Positions 48,101 to 60,285 of a stretch of 64,000 nt of DNA are shown here, piece after piece. How positions within the stretch are numbered: the stretch's first letter is position 1; each line of letters starts with the position of its first letter. The translations under genes and the position numbers were made by a program. The stretch spans positions 372,001 through 436,000 of the forward strand of contig CAJJDP010000053.1 in assembly GCA_905182995.1 (NCBI GenBank). The letters are read 5' to 3'. The notes beneath the pieces are model-generated. The model did no database searches. It saw nothing but the letters and a program-made list of their open reading frames with translations, and was not told the DNA's origin. The DNA comes from Paramecium octaurelia. Its lineage: Eukaryota; Ciliophora; Oligohymenophorea; Peniculida; Parameciidae.

Positions 48101-51100
48101 TAAAAATACTCCCATTTTTTTAATTTTGGATAGTTTAAATGGATTCTTAGTAGGAGATTTAAGAGAACATAAATTAACTTCGAAAAATCTTACAATAAAT
48201 GGATTAATAAACAAAGGATTAAGTTGAAATTTGCTTTATTGTAAGAAATACAGTAGAAAATGAATTAATGATCGAACAACCATTTTCTTAAGAAATAGAA
48301 AGTAAAGAAGTTTAAATAATTTATATTCAAAATCTAGCAGCTAACTAAATTGACAAATAATTTAAAATAAGTTAAATTTAAGATGTTTCCAAATTCTTGT
48401 TTAATTTGATTTTTGAACATTAAAAAAAACTGTAATAAAGTAAATAAATGCTGTAAAATAAAAATAATTAGTTCCTATTAATACTATAAAAATTTAATCA
48501 ACAATATTCGAATAATATTCAATAGATAACCAGCCATAATAATCTTATAAAGAAAATTGAGGAAGCACTAAATCAATTAGTTAATGAACAAGATGGATTT
48601 TATTCTTAAAATGCATTTCCTATTAGGCGAATTTTATGGAATATTAAGAAACTAAGATAGCAAAATTATGAATTATGCACGAAACCTTAAGAAAATAAAA
48701 ATGATATTTTAAGGAATAGATAGTAAATATCGGAATTGGAAGAATAAATAGATAAATAATCGGTAAGCAATTTGTTGAAACTTTTCAGTGAAATTTTTTC
48801 ACTAAAGCATTATTATATCATCTACCTTTGGATTGTAGACAAAATTCGATAATTTAACCAAAAAAATTTAATAGATTTATAACAAAGAGATTATGAATTA
48901 AATGAACAATTTAAAAAATTAAAATAGGAAAAACAGAAGATAAAATAAAAATATCTCAATGATTTAGAAAAGCAATGTGAAGATCCCAGGAACAAAGAAA
49001 TCAAATTAGAAATGTCTCAAGTAAAATAGCAAATGGATAATAATGCAACATCTATTTCTCATAAAAATGTTGGCATTGAATTATTTTGGAGAGAATTGAT
49101 CAGCCTAAGAAAATTCATAAATTATGCTCTAGAGTTTGATCCTGTTGAAACGCTCTCTTAATTGATTAGAAAAGGAGAGTCATTAGAATTTCTAGATGGG
49201 GATACTTTATCAATTAACATTGAATTTTTATTTGAATTAGAGAAGAAAATAACGTAGAATAATTAAATAAAAATCTTAGTAATAAGTATATTAGGTCCTT
49301 AAAGTTCAGGTAAATCTACAATCTTAAACAAAATATTTGGATGTCACTTTTGGGCTAGCGTTGGAAGATGTACAAAAGGAATTCATTTATAAATCTTGTA
49401 AGTCTAAAATAAATAATTATTTCAAAATCGTTTTGACTAAATTCTAATCTTAGATACAGAAGGTTTATAAAATCCAAATTAAAGTGATCCAGAATTTGAT
49501 AAAAAGATTGCACTATTTGTTCTTTCAATTAGCGATATTATTATAATAAATGTTAAAGGAGAAATTAATTAATAGTTTAAAAATTTGGTCGAAATGTGCA
49601 TTTTTACTTTGGGTCATTTAAAAAATGGATTATAAATGTTTAAATAATTAAGTTGGTTTTTCAATTAAAATGATAATTACAAAAATGTAGAACCATTTAG
49701 ATAATAAATTAAAGATCTTGCTTAAAATTTAAATTTAGAATGGGATCAAAACAATTAGGATTAATAAGAAGAGTAAATTGACTATGCAGATATTTTAGAT
49801 ATAAAAGATAATATTTCTGGTTTAGGCTTTGCTTCAGATTAGAAAGATTGGGGTAAGAATGGCTGGAATCAATCTGTAAATAATAACACATTTTCTAGAG
49901 AAGCATACAAATAGGGAATTAACATGATTAAACGATTTATTTAAAAACTTGAAGAGTAAACAAATAGTTTTGATCATTTTCTTAAAAATGTTCAAAGGAA
50001 TTGGGAAAGTATTGAGAAATTACCTGATCTATTAGAATTTAGTGAATTGATTTAACATCAATAGAATTTAATGATGAAAAAATATTTTGATGATCTTTGG
50101 AAAATGTAAAATATAACTTAAGTCGCTGATAATTTGACACAACGTACTTTAAAGAAGATTTAAAATCTAAAGTAGATTGTTTTTGATACTTATAAATAGA
50201 TACTATTAGAAAAAGAAAATGAAATTGAATCAACATACACATAAATCAAAAATTAAATAGAAGAAAGGATGAATATATTTCGAAATGAGAATAAAATTTC
50301 GAAAAAAATCATGTAAAAATATTTGAAAAAGCTTGAAAGTATGATATAAACTGTAGAAATTGAGTGCAAATTAAAACTATAAAATATCATTGAAAACTAT
50401 GAAGGAGAATATTAACAGAAGAAAGGATACGTTTAAATTGATAATTTTATATAAGTTGTTTTAAGTGATGAATTTTTAAAAAAAAAATTTTAGGGAAACA
50501 AAGAAGCGATTGAATAAGAATTTAAAAAAAAATGGGATTAATTTATAGCTGAAACTGAAAGATCATCAGAAAACTAATATTTGAAAATGGTAGAGTCATA
50601 ATACAAGGCTATTAAATTTATTTCTAATAAATATAATTTGAACACAAAGAATGAACAAGACTATATTAACTATTTTAGGGAAGAAATAATAAAATAAAAT
50701 CCTAATGACTAAAAAATAAAGAACATGAAAAAATATTTTAACTTTTTATGAAGGAATTCTAAGAGGCTGAACAATTCATATTCATAATAAATAACAACAA
50801 AAAATAAAACTTAGCTTATATTGATATCTTTTAACAAACACTTTAGGAGAAATTATCAAAATCTGCAGATTAATTATTAGATATGAAATAATTTTACTCT
50901 TAAGAAATTCACTATTAGGTTGTTGCTAAATTAGACGTCTAAGAATATCTAAATAATCAATTTGAGAAAGATTTTCATTTGCTTTTAATTTAACATGATA
51001 TGCAAAGTAATGTAGGATATTTTTATTTTAATTTTATAACTATTTTAGACCGCCTACAAATTTTATATGATAAAAATTCAAAGGAAAAGTTAGACGATTT

Positions 51101-53640
51101 AATTAATTATCCTGGTATTTGGCAAGAGAAGGGGATTAGTCAATGCGTTTAAATTCAAAAAGCTTTTTAGTAATTGAAAAAAAATCTAAGATTTGAATGT
51201 AAGATAGAAATTGATTTGGTCGGTAGCAAATTTGGATAATCTTTTTAAGATATGTATAAAGGATTAAAAATTACCTAAAAAGTTGATCAAATATGGAATA
51301 ATACATAAAAATTTAAATAAGGACTTCTAGAACAATATATAATAATAGATTCTAAAATTGAGATTAAAACTAGTGCAGCATCCTATAATGAATCTTTTAA
51401 CTATATAAAGTCTCCTAAAGGAAATCCACCTCCTTAATTTAAGACAAATTTTCCAAAGCAATTTCATCAAATTATGATTTAGTCACAAGGTTGGAATAGA
51501 CTTTATAAAGAACTCTACGATGTAATAAAGTAAGAAATTGGCTATTCTAAATCTAAATTAGAATTTTCGGGATCTTAATTAAATTAATTAATTAATCTAG
51601 GTGTTAGAGAGGACGATAATATTTAATCCTTTAATCCTTATGTAATAAAAAGTATCATGTAAAAGGTATAGAATAACATAAAGGTAAAATATAACAATGA
51701 ATTTGCTTAATATGGTCTAATTTTAACCGATGTTGGAGAAAGATGCATCTTTTATTATTCCATGTTAATTATATGGAGATTTCTTTGTTATTAACGTTGG
51801 AATTCAAAAGATATATAATAAAAACATTAGAACAATTACTAAAATGAATTAATAAGATGTATTGCTGAAATTAACTAAGATAATGAAAAAAAAGGTTGTA
51901 TTAAAGCAAACGAACTAGTGAATAAAATAACAAATTTTTTAAAAACCTAATTTTTGGATAGAACGAAGAAGGAGGTGTTGTAGAAAATGAGTTAACAAAG
52001 CATGACAAATGCTGAACTTATTGCAAAATTAGACAAGGAATTGTTAATCGAAGTTAATGAAAAAAGATTTGAGGATGAACAGTTTAAGTAAAATATACTA
52101 TCCTATACGACTGATCATAAATCATATATAAATAAGTACACGTAGGATATGTTAACCAAAGTTTAACTTAATTTGTTAACTGAATATAGCGTTTAATATA
52201 GAAAAGAATTAAGTAAATACTTCAGGAGTATATAAGAAAATGCTAAAATTTTCTATAAATATATTGAGATTTAACAAAAGGAAGTTAAAACAATTAAATA
52301 TTTTTATTCAGATGCTGATTAAAAACATAACCTATTTTATGAAAATTATCTTTTTAAATTGCTTTTTTAATGTCTTATTGGGAAGATTGAAGATAAAATT
52401 GATATCATTGACATTCAATATTAAGAGATTTTCTAAACTAGCAATTACAATCCTGTTAATAGTAAGTTTGTTATTAATTTGTAATTATTAAATTAATAAG
52501 ATCAATAAGTTTACAATTTAAAATCATTTGTTGAATCATTAATAAAATAATTAGATGAAATATTAAAAAAAATCAATAAAATATCTATTAAATAAAGTGA
52601 ATATGAGCTAGATGTTGAGTTTGGTAAATTAAAATTGTAAATGAATGGTTGCGAATATATATGTCCTTGCTGCAAAAGAAAATGTGATCAAGATAATGAT
52701 AATAAACATACTCATTAGTGTTAAAATGGCCATTAAATAAGAGGTAATCTTATAATTTATTTAGGCATTAATGGTATTTTGATTGAAAAAAGCCCATCAT
52801 TATATACTTGTGAAGAAATTCTTGATGAATGTATTCTTAGGACACTTGAGACAAATCTCAAGAAAACTTGGAAGGAAGTCAAAATGACGCATTCAACATG
52901 GAATTTCAAAAATTAAGATGACGCAACAAGAAGTAAAAACAAAGAAAAATGGAAAAATGTTTGGAATTTAGGTTTAGGAAAATTGGTTTGCTCATATTTA
53001 GAAAAATAATTGAAACATTAAATCATATTCAAATAAAAGTCAGAATTTGAAAATTAAGCTTCTAATATTCATTATATTCTTATTCTTGATGATTCAGGTT
53101 CAATGTAAGGAGATAAATGGAACATAGCAAAAAACGGAGCATTAGAATGTATAAAGTAGTTAGAAACTACTGATTGTTCAAAAGTTAGTGTTATAATCTT
53201 TAATCAAGAATCAAGAGTAGCAGAAGAATGTTAAACACCAAATTTCAAAGAGATGAATAAAAAAATCTAGTATATGGGAGGAGGCACAAATTTTGAACAT
53301 CCATTTGAACAAGCACTAAAATTGGTTTAAAAATATACTGGCTTTAATAAGTAAGAAAATATAACATATTAGAATTTAAATATTATTTTATACAGATGGA
53401 TAAGCAGGTTATCCAAAAGCAACAATTGATCAATTCTGTTAACTACCACAAGAAATAAGACAAATAATTAACTTAAGAGCCTGTTCAGGAGAAGAATCAA
53501 CACAATCATTAGAACTCATAATAAGCAAATTTACAAATAATATGTAGTCAGCTTAATTAAGAAATTCTGTATAACCTATGGATATTTAAAAAATTTGGAC
53601 AGAAGTAGTGAGCTAAAATATTCATTCACAACTGGTATGA
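45175..53640 (+). CDS. VLIG-like giant GTPase with C-terminal Cys/His cluster and VWA domain (about 2,814 aa, one frameshift)
   Basis: Plus strand, ATG at 45175 to TGA 53638-53640, one 22-nt intron (53351-53372). Residues 1-900 are unassigned helices. A degenerate GTPase module has IGKTDLINKIF near residue 919 and DAHG at 965. The canonical module has P-loop GPQSSGKST (1374-1382), DTEGLQ (1427) and the SDIIIINVKGE strand, with the order and surroundings of very large inducible GTPases (VLIG/GVIN). A long helical stalk follows. Near the C-terminus is a Cys/His cluster, CPCCKRKCD...HTHQCQNGH, like the zinc cluster ending VLIG proteins. Last is a VWA domain with MIDAS DDSGS, GGGTNF and YTDG. At about 50,710, in an A6 run with no GT donor nearby, the frame shifts by one base; restoring it joins both halves. 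GTP-driven assembly is the family's known mode; the role here is unknown. Confidence 0.9.
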
Positions 53641-55160
53641 AGTTAATTATTTTAATGGAATTCATTTATGAAATAAAAAAAATACATATACAAATTAAAA
53701 TTAAAATTAAAATTAAAATAATGATTAAATTATTTCTATTAATTAACTATCTGTTCTTTTGGAATCCTCTTATATTTTTCTTTTGAGATACTAAATTTTT
53801 TATAAAATCTGTAATTTTTTGAACCTAAGTCATCTTAAATCATCGCGATCAAGACTATAAAGCTAATATGAAAAATATTTTTGATTTCTGAGTGAATTAT
53901 TTTTCTTATCAATCTAAGATTTCTACCTTTTCAGTTAATTCCATGTAGTTGTTTAATATAATTTCTATCACAACAATAAATTCAGAGCTCACAAATAAAT
54001 ATTAACGGTAAAGTATTGCTGCCTTTGTTATCAATTATAAAGAATATAGGAATACTAAGATTGAATAATTTTTAAACAAGATGAATGAATATTTTAATTT
54101 TAACAATAAGGGTTGAATTAAAAATTATAACCAATTTTTAGAGATTGGACCAAAGCCAATCATAAAACACCAATCCTGAAGTATTCCAACAAAAGATTAT
54201 GATATATGACAAAAGTGAAAATCCTAATTGGATCAAAGTCATACAATTATACTTGTTTTTTAACCAGCTTTTATATTAGACTTGAAAAAATAAGAGTTAA
54301 GGACTTTAGTATCGTTGACTTGTAACTAAATTTATAGAGGATGGTACAGAGGAAGGTTCAAGACAAAAATGTTATCATTATATTATAGGATGATTAATGA
54401 AGCAAGGAAATTTGTTGAATCAAATATAATATGATGAATTCTTACAGTTAATTGATAGCTTAAATGCTTTGAATTTTGAGATTTGATGTAAAATTTGATT
54501 TCATAAAATTTACAAGGTTTTTTCCACTTATTTAAGAATTAGTATTGCTAGATGTGCCCATACTATTTTTAATTAATAGAAAGTAATCAACTTTGACTTA
54601 TTTTATCAGAAAGGCTCAAATCATCGCTAGCCACCTTTTTGGAAGGCTTATTCTAAAATTATTGTTTGTAAATTTATGAAATTTCAATTAATTTAATTCT
54701 AAATACTATTCATTAGGCTTTTCTGCTCAATTAATTAATTTACTATTGCAATATTTTGGGCTTATTTATCTCCTGCTTCCATTCTCTTCAATATCATCAA
54801 CAAGAATGTTTGTCATTTTAAAAACTCTTTTTATCCTTATGGTGAATAGCATAGTTCTTTTATTCATCTGCTGTGACTTCTCCATTTATTTTACTGCTCT
54901 TTTCCCTCTGTCAGATATTCATTCTTTTATATGGTTAGTTCTGGCAAAGTACCAAAACTTGATGTCTGGAAATAGTGAAACATTAATTTAGTTTATATAG
55001 AAATTGTAGATATTTTCTTTAAATTATGATAAGCTCCAATCTGAATTATTTTATTAACAGTAAACTAAATAGAAAGCAAAAATAGTCCATCCTTTAAGTT
55101 GCTCTCAGATGTTTACTATATGTTCATATAGCATCTTATTTAGATCATAAATCAAGCACT
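53641..55160. other. Non-coding flank, no gene seen
   Basis: About 1.5 kb of AT-rich sequence downstream of the giant GTPase gene. No frame with convincing composition or splice signals was found on either strand. Confidence 0.4.
53692..53722 (+). repeat. ATTAAA microsatellite, about 5 copies
   Basis: A six-base unit (attaaa) repeats about five times just after the giant gene's stop codon. It is likely replication-slippage sequence in the 3' flank. Confidence 0.7.
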
Positions 55161-55640
55161 TCAATTTACTCTTTCATGCTCATTTTGCCTTTCCTTTTCA
55201 CTTATTTCTTCTATTCTCTCCAAATTTATGATTCCATCTATTTTGCCATTAGGATCCCCTGTTTTATCAAACAAATGATCTCTAATATTTTCACAATCCA
55301 TTCTAATTGTATTTGTTTCAAAAACTCTCAATCCATATGTATATTTAAAAATAGTCATACCCCAAACCTTTGTTACTTTGAAAGGGTGAACTCTCAATTT
55401 CCTATTCCTATTTTATGTATCAAATTCCTTAATATCTATGATTTTTTATCATATACTTTTTTTTAGAATAAACAATTAAGTTATTCGTCATATACAAATA
55501 TCCTCCTCATTCATTTTTACAACTGACTTAAAAAATCCTAATCCAAGAGATTCCTTCAATCATTCTACAGCACCCTGATCTTCTTCAAATGTACTTTTTG
55601 CACATGAAAAGCTTTTTCTCATCTCACTCATTCTCCTGAA
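55161..55640 (-). pseudogene. Possible decayed or multi-intron gene fragment
   Basis: On the minus strand one frame from about 55640 to 55158 encodes coherent, less biased pieces: MSEMRKSFSCAKSTFEED, LKESLGLGFFKSVVKMNEED, then LRVHPFKVTKVWGM and GDPNGKIDGIINLERIEEI. It is cut by three TGAs. A 21-nt GTATA...ATAG intron removes one of them and keeps frame; the other two have no fitting intron of usual size. I do not recognise the family. It is best described as a fragment or relic. Confidence 0.35.
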
Positions 55641-57229
55641 GTTCTATTCACCTAAAAGAGTTTTTTTTAATATTTCCCATGACTTGATCATACTTGTCTT
55701 AATTCCATATCACAACATTATTATAAGTAATGAGAGGTAAAATTTAAATTCACTATATTTTTTATCAGAAATGAATAAAGAAGGATCTCTTTTAAAGGTT
55801 CAATTTGAGATCGCCCTTCTCTTCATTTCTATGAACTGTTATTTAACATTTCTCCTTGAATTCACTCAAATTATAAGATATTTAACTTTTTAATGACAAG
55901 ACTTGCTATTTTCCCTTAAACTTGTGATCATCCTTTCAAAAATCACTTAAATTTCTTGTTTAGAAACATAGGCAGCTTTATCTGGGTCCACCTCCGTTTA
56001 CACCATCTCTTCTTAGCTGATCCTCATAGGTCCATTCAATAAATTTGAGTAAGTAATCTTGTATTATTGATGTTCAGAGTAACCTACCTAAATTATACAT
56101 GAATTCCTCTTTTTCTCATTTCCAAAATATTATGTTAGAAGTTTATGAAATAAATTTGTTACTTCTCTAGATATCCAAATTTTAATTGTATGTTCCAAAT
56201 TGATAGTTGATGATTCAAGTTTAAACTTGTCACTTAGGTCATTTAGTAGCATTTTTTCTTTTTTCTCATTCTAAATTCGTAATCTACATCGTTCAATTCA
56301 GTCTAAATTTTAATTAGCCTTTAAACGCAAAAATAGTTGATTATTTTATCGTTTGATGTATACTCATTATTATTCGCCTGACATAACTCATAAAATCAGC
56401 TTTTTAATATTTAAGAATAATCCCATGATTCACTTGATTTTAACTGTTACATGCTGGGAAAAATGAGTTACCTATTTAAAATTTCCTAAATTTTTTAAGG
56501 CATTGGCATCTTCTCAATCAATCTTAAATTTTTCTCCAATTGAATAATAATCATATTCACTATTATTAATAATTATTTAAAAGTTCTTTAAGTTAAGTGT
56601 TGCTTTAGAACAGCCAGACTAATTTGAAGATTAGCCAGCCTTTCAATATTTAAATATAGATTACTTTTAAAAACTCTAAATTTTAGCATAATCTATTTGC
56701 ATTGTTAGTTAGTAATATATTTGAATGGATCAAATTTATCAACTTAAGTTACCTTAAGAAAATAATATCAAATGATTAATAAAGTATTTTATTTGCCTAA
56801 TCATTGCTCCCAAATAATATGTAGTCAAATAAACTAAAATACCTAATCATTTGTGTAAAATCTTCACATCAGATTGATATAGAACTCATCAATATTTAAA
56901 ATTACTATCTTTACTGAGATATTTTTGAGAAAGTTTATAAAAGTGGATCTTTTAGATCTTAAGCTAATTAAAATATAAAATAAACTTTAATAGAAGACGT
57001 GATACTTCAACTAAATTCAACTCACAATACTACTTTTGGCAGAGTACATGAGAATATTTTACAGGAATATGCTATAAACATACTAAAATTAATTACTTTT
57101 TATAATTGTTTATTGTCTGCAATAATTAGAAGCTTATTAATCATCTTCTATGTCAATAAATTTCAAAGAATTATTCTGCGGATAGTAGATGAATGAATAA
57201 TTTTTGTGAAACACAAGTTTACATGTTAG
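55641..57229. other. No gene seen
   Basis: About 1.6 kb of AT-rich sequence without a convincing frame on either strand. Confidence 0.35.
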
Positions 57230-58300
57230 TGGTACAAATGATGTATGTTGTTCCATTTTGAATATCAGCACAAGTAAGTAATCTACATTTGGCAGCGTCA
57301 TTATTAGTTACAGATGCTAGTTCCCAATAACATTATTCATCAGATCCAACTGCTGTTGTGTAAGAAAATGTATAAAGAACAAGCAATTTTAGTAAACATA
57401 TAGTTCCATCCGATGTGCAAGTAGACGATTATAAAGATCATATTGCATGGTTTGTACCTGTCAAATCGGACATAATAAGTCTCTGCAACTACTAGAAGTA
57501 GTATCTTAAGTGCGAAGAACATTGGCTACAATTTCTCCAGATGAATATTAATGATTATTAGACACCCTTACCATTGAGGGAACATCCGGCCCATGAAGTG
57601 AGATCCTAATGCAATGCATTCTGTTGTTTTACTTTTTGTACATCTACTACTAAAAATTTAACAGTCTTAATGAGTTATGGTAGAAGCATCAGTACAAGAT
57701 GTATATAACTTATTTATTTTGAATCTTAAGACTTTAAAATTATAAGTAGGAGAAGTACTAAATTTGATCCATTAACACAGCTGATATCTATTTGCATTAC
57801 TCACTTGTGGCAGATAAGATACATCCGGCTTGACTGAAAGCTTAAAAGCATATTCCTCTTTTGATACAATTGTTCCATTTATTATGCATGAATCAATAGC
57901 TTATTTACATAAAGCATCTGTGGCAAAGGTCAAATCTTGGCAAACTTTTATTTTGCATTTATGAATTATCTAAAGCACATCCAGCCAAATATGTATTGCA
58001 ATCCTCTGGAGAGCCAGTTGTATAAGGAGTGTTATTGCATGATTTTTAATACAAGCAGTTCTTGTCCAATAACATGGATCTTCCGCCTTATTATAATGGC
58101 ATTATATTTATCCCATTTTTCGCAAGTTGCAGGAATCTCTATGCATTCTGCTCAGAATCTGAGACTGTATATTTATTAGTAATATACCTCTGCATTTGTA
58201 TCATTATCAATGCTAAGAGATATTCAAACACTCCTTCGCAATAAGTGTCGACCTTGATATTTCCAGAGGCCGTCCACAATTTAACATCAAACTTCATTAT
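57230..58300 (-). pseudogene. Decayed cysteine-rich surface-antigen-like sequence
   Basis: Minus-strand pieces in changing frames have the Cys-periodic style of Paramecium surface (immobilization) antigens, which are GPI-anchored coat proteins. Examples are SDEQCYWELASVTNNDAAKC followed by RLLTCAD near 57355-57265, CNNTPYTTGSPEDCNTYLAG near 58030, VCQDLTFATDALCKQAIDSC near 57940, and EDPCYWTRTACI near 58090. Thr/Ser/Ala/Asn content and the regular C-x(n)-W/Y-x(n)-C spacing are typical. The pieces cannot be joined into one frame without several shifts, no signal peptide precedes them, and no GPI tail follows. It is therefore read as a dead gene or fragment. Family is inferred from Cys pattern and composition. 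Confidence 0.55.
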
Positions 58301-60285
58301 TATTATTAATTACTCATTTCACTACTCATCTTGAAGATGATTGTTATGTTGCTTCTTGGCGCCTTTTTAATGTTAATCGGAATGTAGGGTTCCTAATTAA
58401 ATATTTGATAGTAACCTTAAAAGAAGAGAAGAAGTGATGCTTAAATAGTTATATTGGATAAAAAAAACAAAAAGTTAAGATTAATAGTTAATAAAAAAAG
58501 ATTGTCGAAATTAGAATTTCTCAGTATAATCTTATATAATTTTTACGAAATAAGCGATAAATAGAAGTTTTTATTATTTTTTGACTGCCACAACAACCAA
58601 GAAAACGTGCTAAAGATTTTTATTTTGAAATCCTTCTATTCTACTCTTTACTGTTGAAGATAATATAAATAAATCATTATCTTTTACCAAACATTCGAAA
58701 GGTTACTAGTTCAGGATGAAAATTTTCAATTGAAATTACCAAATTGCAAGTGCCTTGAATTTTAAGAGCAAATTATGATAATCTTCCAAACAGTAAAGCA
58801 GGTTGATAAGATTTTGAGGAAGTTTCATTTCACATAATCTAAACTTTGATATCTGTCTTATATTGTTTCAACCTTGTTGACATCTCTGAAATACACTAAG
58901 GAACATTCAGAATAAACATAATATATTTACCAGCATACAATCCAAAATATTCTTATAAGACTATCAAATTTTTAACAAGAAGGAATCGGCTTACTTGAGG
59001 AATTATGGAGATGACTTATAAAGATATTTAAATGAATAGATTGAGACTCTGGGATACTATCATAAAAAGATAAAAGGAATTTTGGAAAAATCTTATTTAA
59101 AAGTTTAAAATAAAGTAGGTCATTTGAATTTAATAAATAAGGATATATCAATAAATGAAATTATTTATTTAATTATCCTTACAAATTCTAAGTTTCGTTA
59201 AGAGATCAATATACTAATATTATCTTAAGTTCTTGATCTACAATATAGAAACTATAAAGTTTGATGCAAACACTATAGTTGATATTAAATATAATTTAGA
59301 TTGTGAATAACAAAAGATTTTTTATAAAGTAATTTGGATCGTTTTAATAATTTATAAGTAGGCAAAATTTTGGAGGTTTCTTCAGAAATTACACTTCTGA
59401 AAGTAAAGTTTGAGAATCCTAAATTTCTGGCTGCTTTAGGCTTTCATCTTTCTGTTCCATTTTCAAAATATTATTTCAAGAAAAAGGATGTAGAGAGGAG
59501 GTTGGAGGAAGTAAGATTATTGAGGAGAATGAAGAAGAGGTATATAGAGAAACTCAGAGATATAAATTTTGAAGTAATTTAAGTATGATAATAATTGAGG
59601 AGGAATGTATTAAGGATTGAATAGTCGGATTATATAATGAATTCATAAAGCATATCAATTAAATTCTTAAAACATTGATAGTTGCTTTGATGAAAAATAT
59701 GTAAAAGTAACTATTTTAAGGAGTATAAGGAAAGGATTATACGATATAGATTTGGGGTAGATTTGAATAAGACTTACAAATGGCACTAGAATAAAATGAA
59801 ACTATCACACAAAACGGTTTGCTTAATTTTCCTACTATCGATTATTCAAAAAGACTAGCAATGTAGAACCATTTGCTTAGTTACAATGTTTACATGAAAA
59901 AATATAATACACACAATGAACAAGTTAATAAAGGTAAATATAAAGGATGAATTCCAAGTTATAACAATTATAACAGTTAATTTGAAACTGCATTCATTAT
60001 ACATTGTTTTAGCATTGTGTGTAAAATAGTTGAAGATTTAAAACAGGGGTAATTAAGGAATGAAATGAGAATTTGTATTAATATCAGCTCATAGATAGCA
60101 AAATCAAATAGGACTTTTTTTACTAATAATCAATATTTATCAATCTTACAGTAAATTCTCCAAGCAATAAAGAGGTTTTATTAATATGAACTTTTAAATC
60201 TACAAAGACAAACACTTATGCAAATTTAACAAAGAAAAATGGAATGTATTTAATTTATTATATAAAATATAAATACTGATGTATT
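58301..60285. other. Low-coding region with relic-like plus-strand frames
   Basis: A plus-strand piece at 58337-58400 reads like a signal peptide (MIVMLLLGAFLMLIGM) and is followed, after an in-frame TGA, by a basic open stretch. A second plus-strand frame at about 58925-59583 encodes helical pieces (YLRNYGDDLQRYLNEQIETL, then FLAALGFHLSVPFSKYYF and RRLEEVRLLRRMKKRYIEKL), cut by TGAs near 59262, 59278 and 59303. No splice pairs restore it. The higher GC of 59370-59560 suggests former coding DNA. No gene is asserted. Confidence 0.35.

Noticed and set aside
55560-55640. TGA as a possible tryptophan codon in the minus-strand fragment
   Set aside because: In all secure genes (isocitrate dehydrogenase, kinase, trichocyst protein, giant GTPase) Trp is TGG and TGA occurs only at the end, so TGA is a stop here and the fragment is better read as decayed or misassembled in exons.
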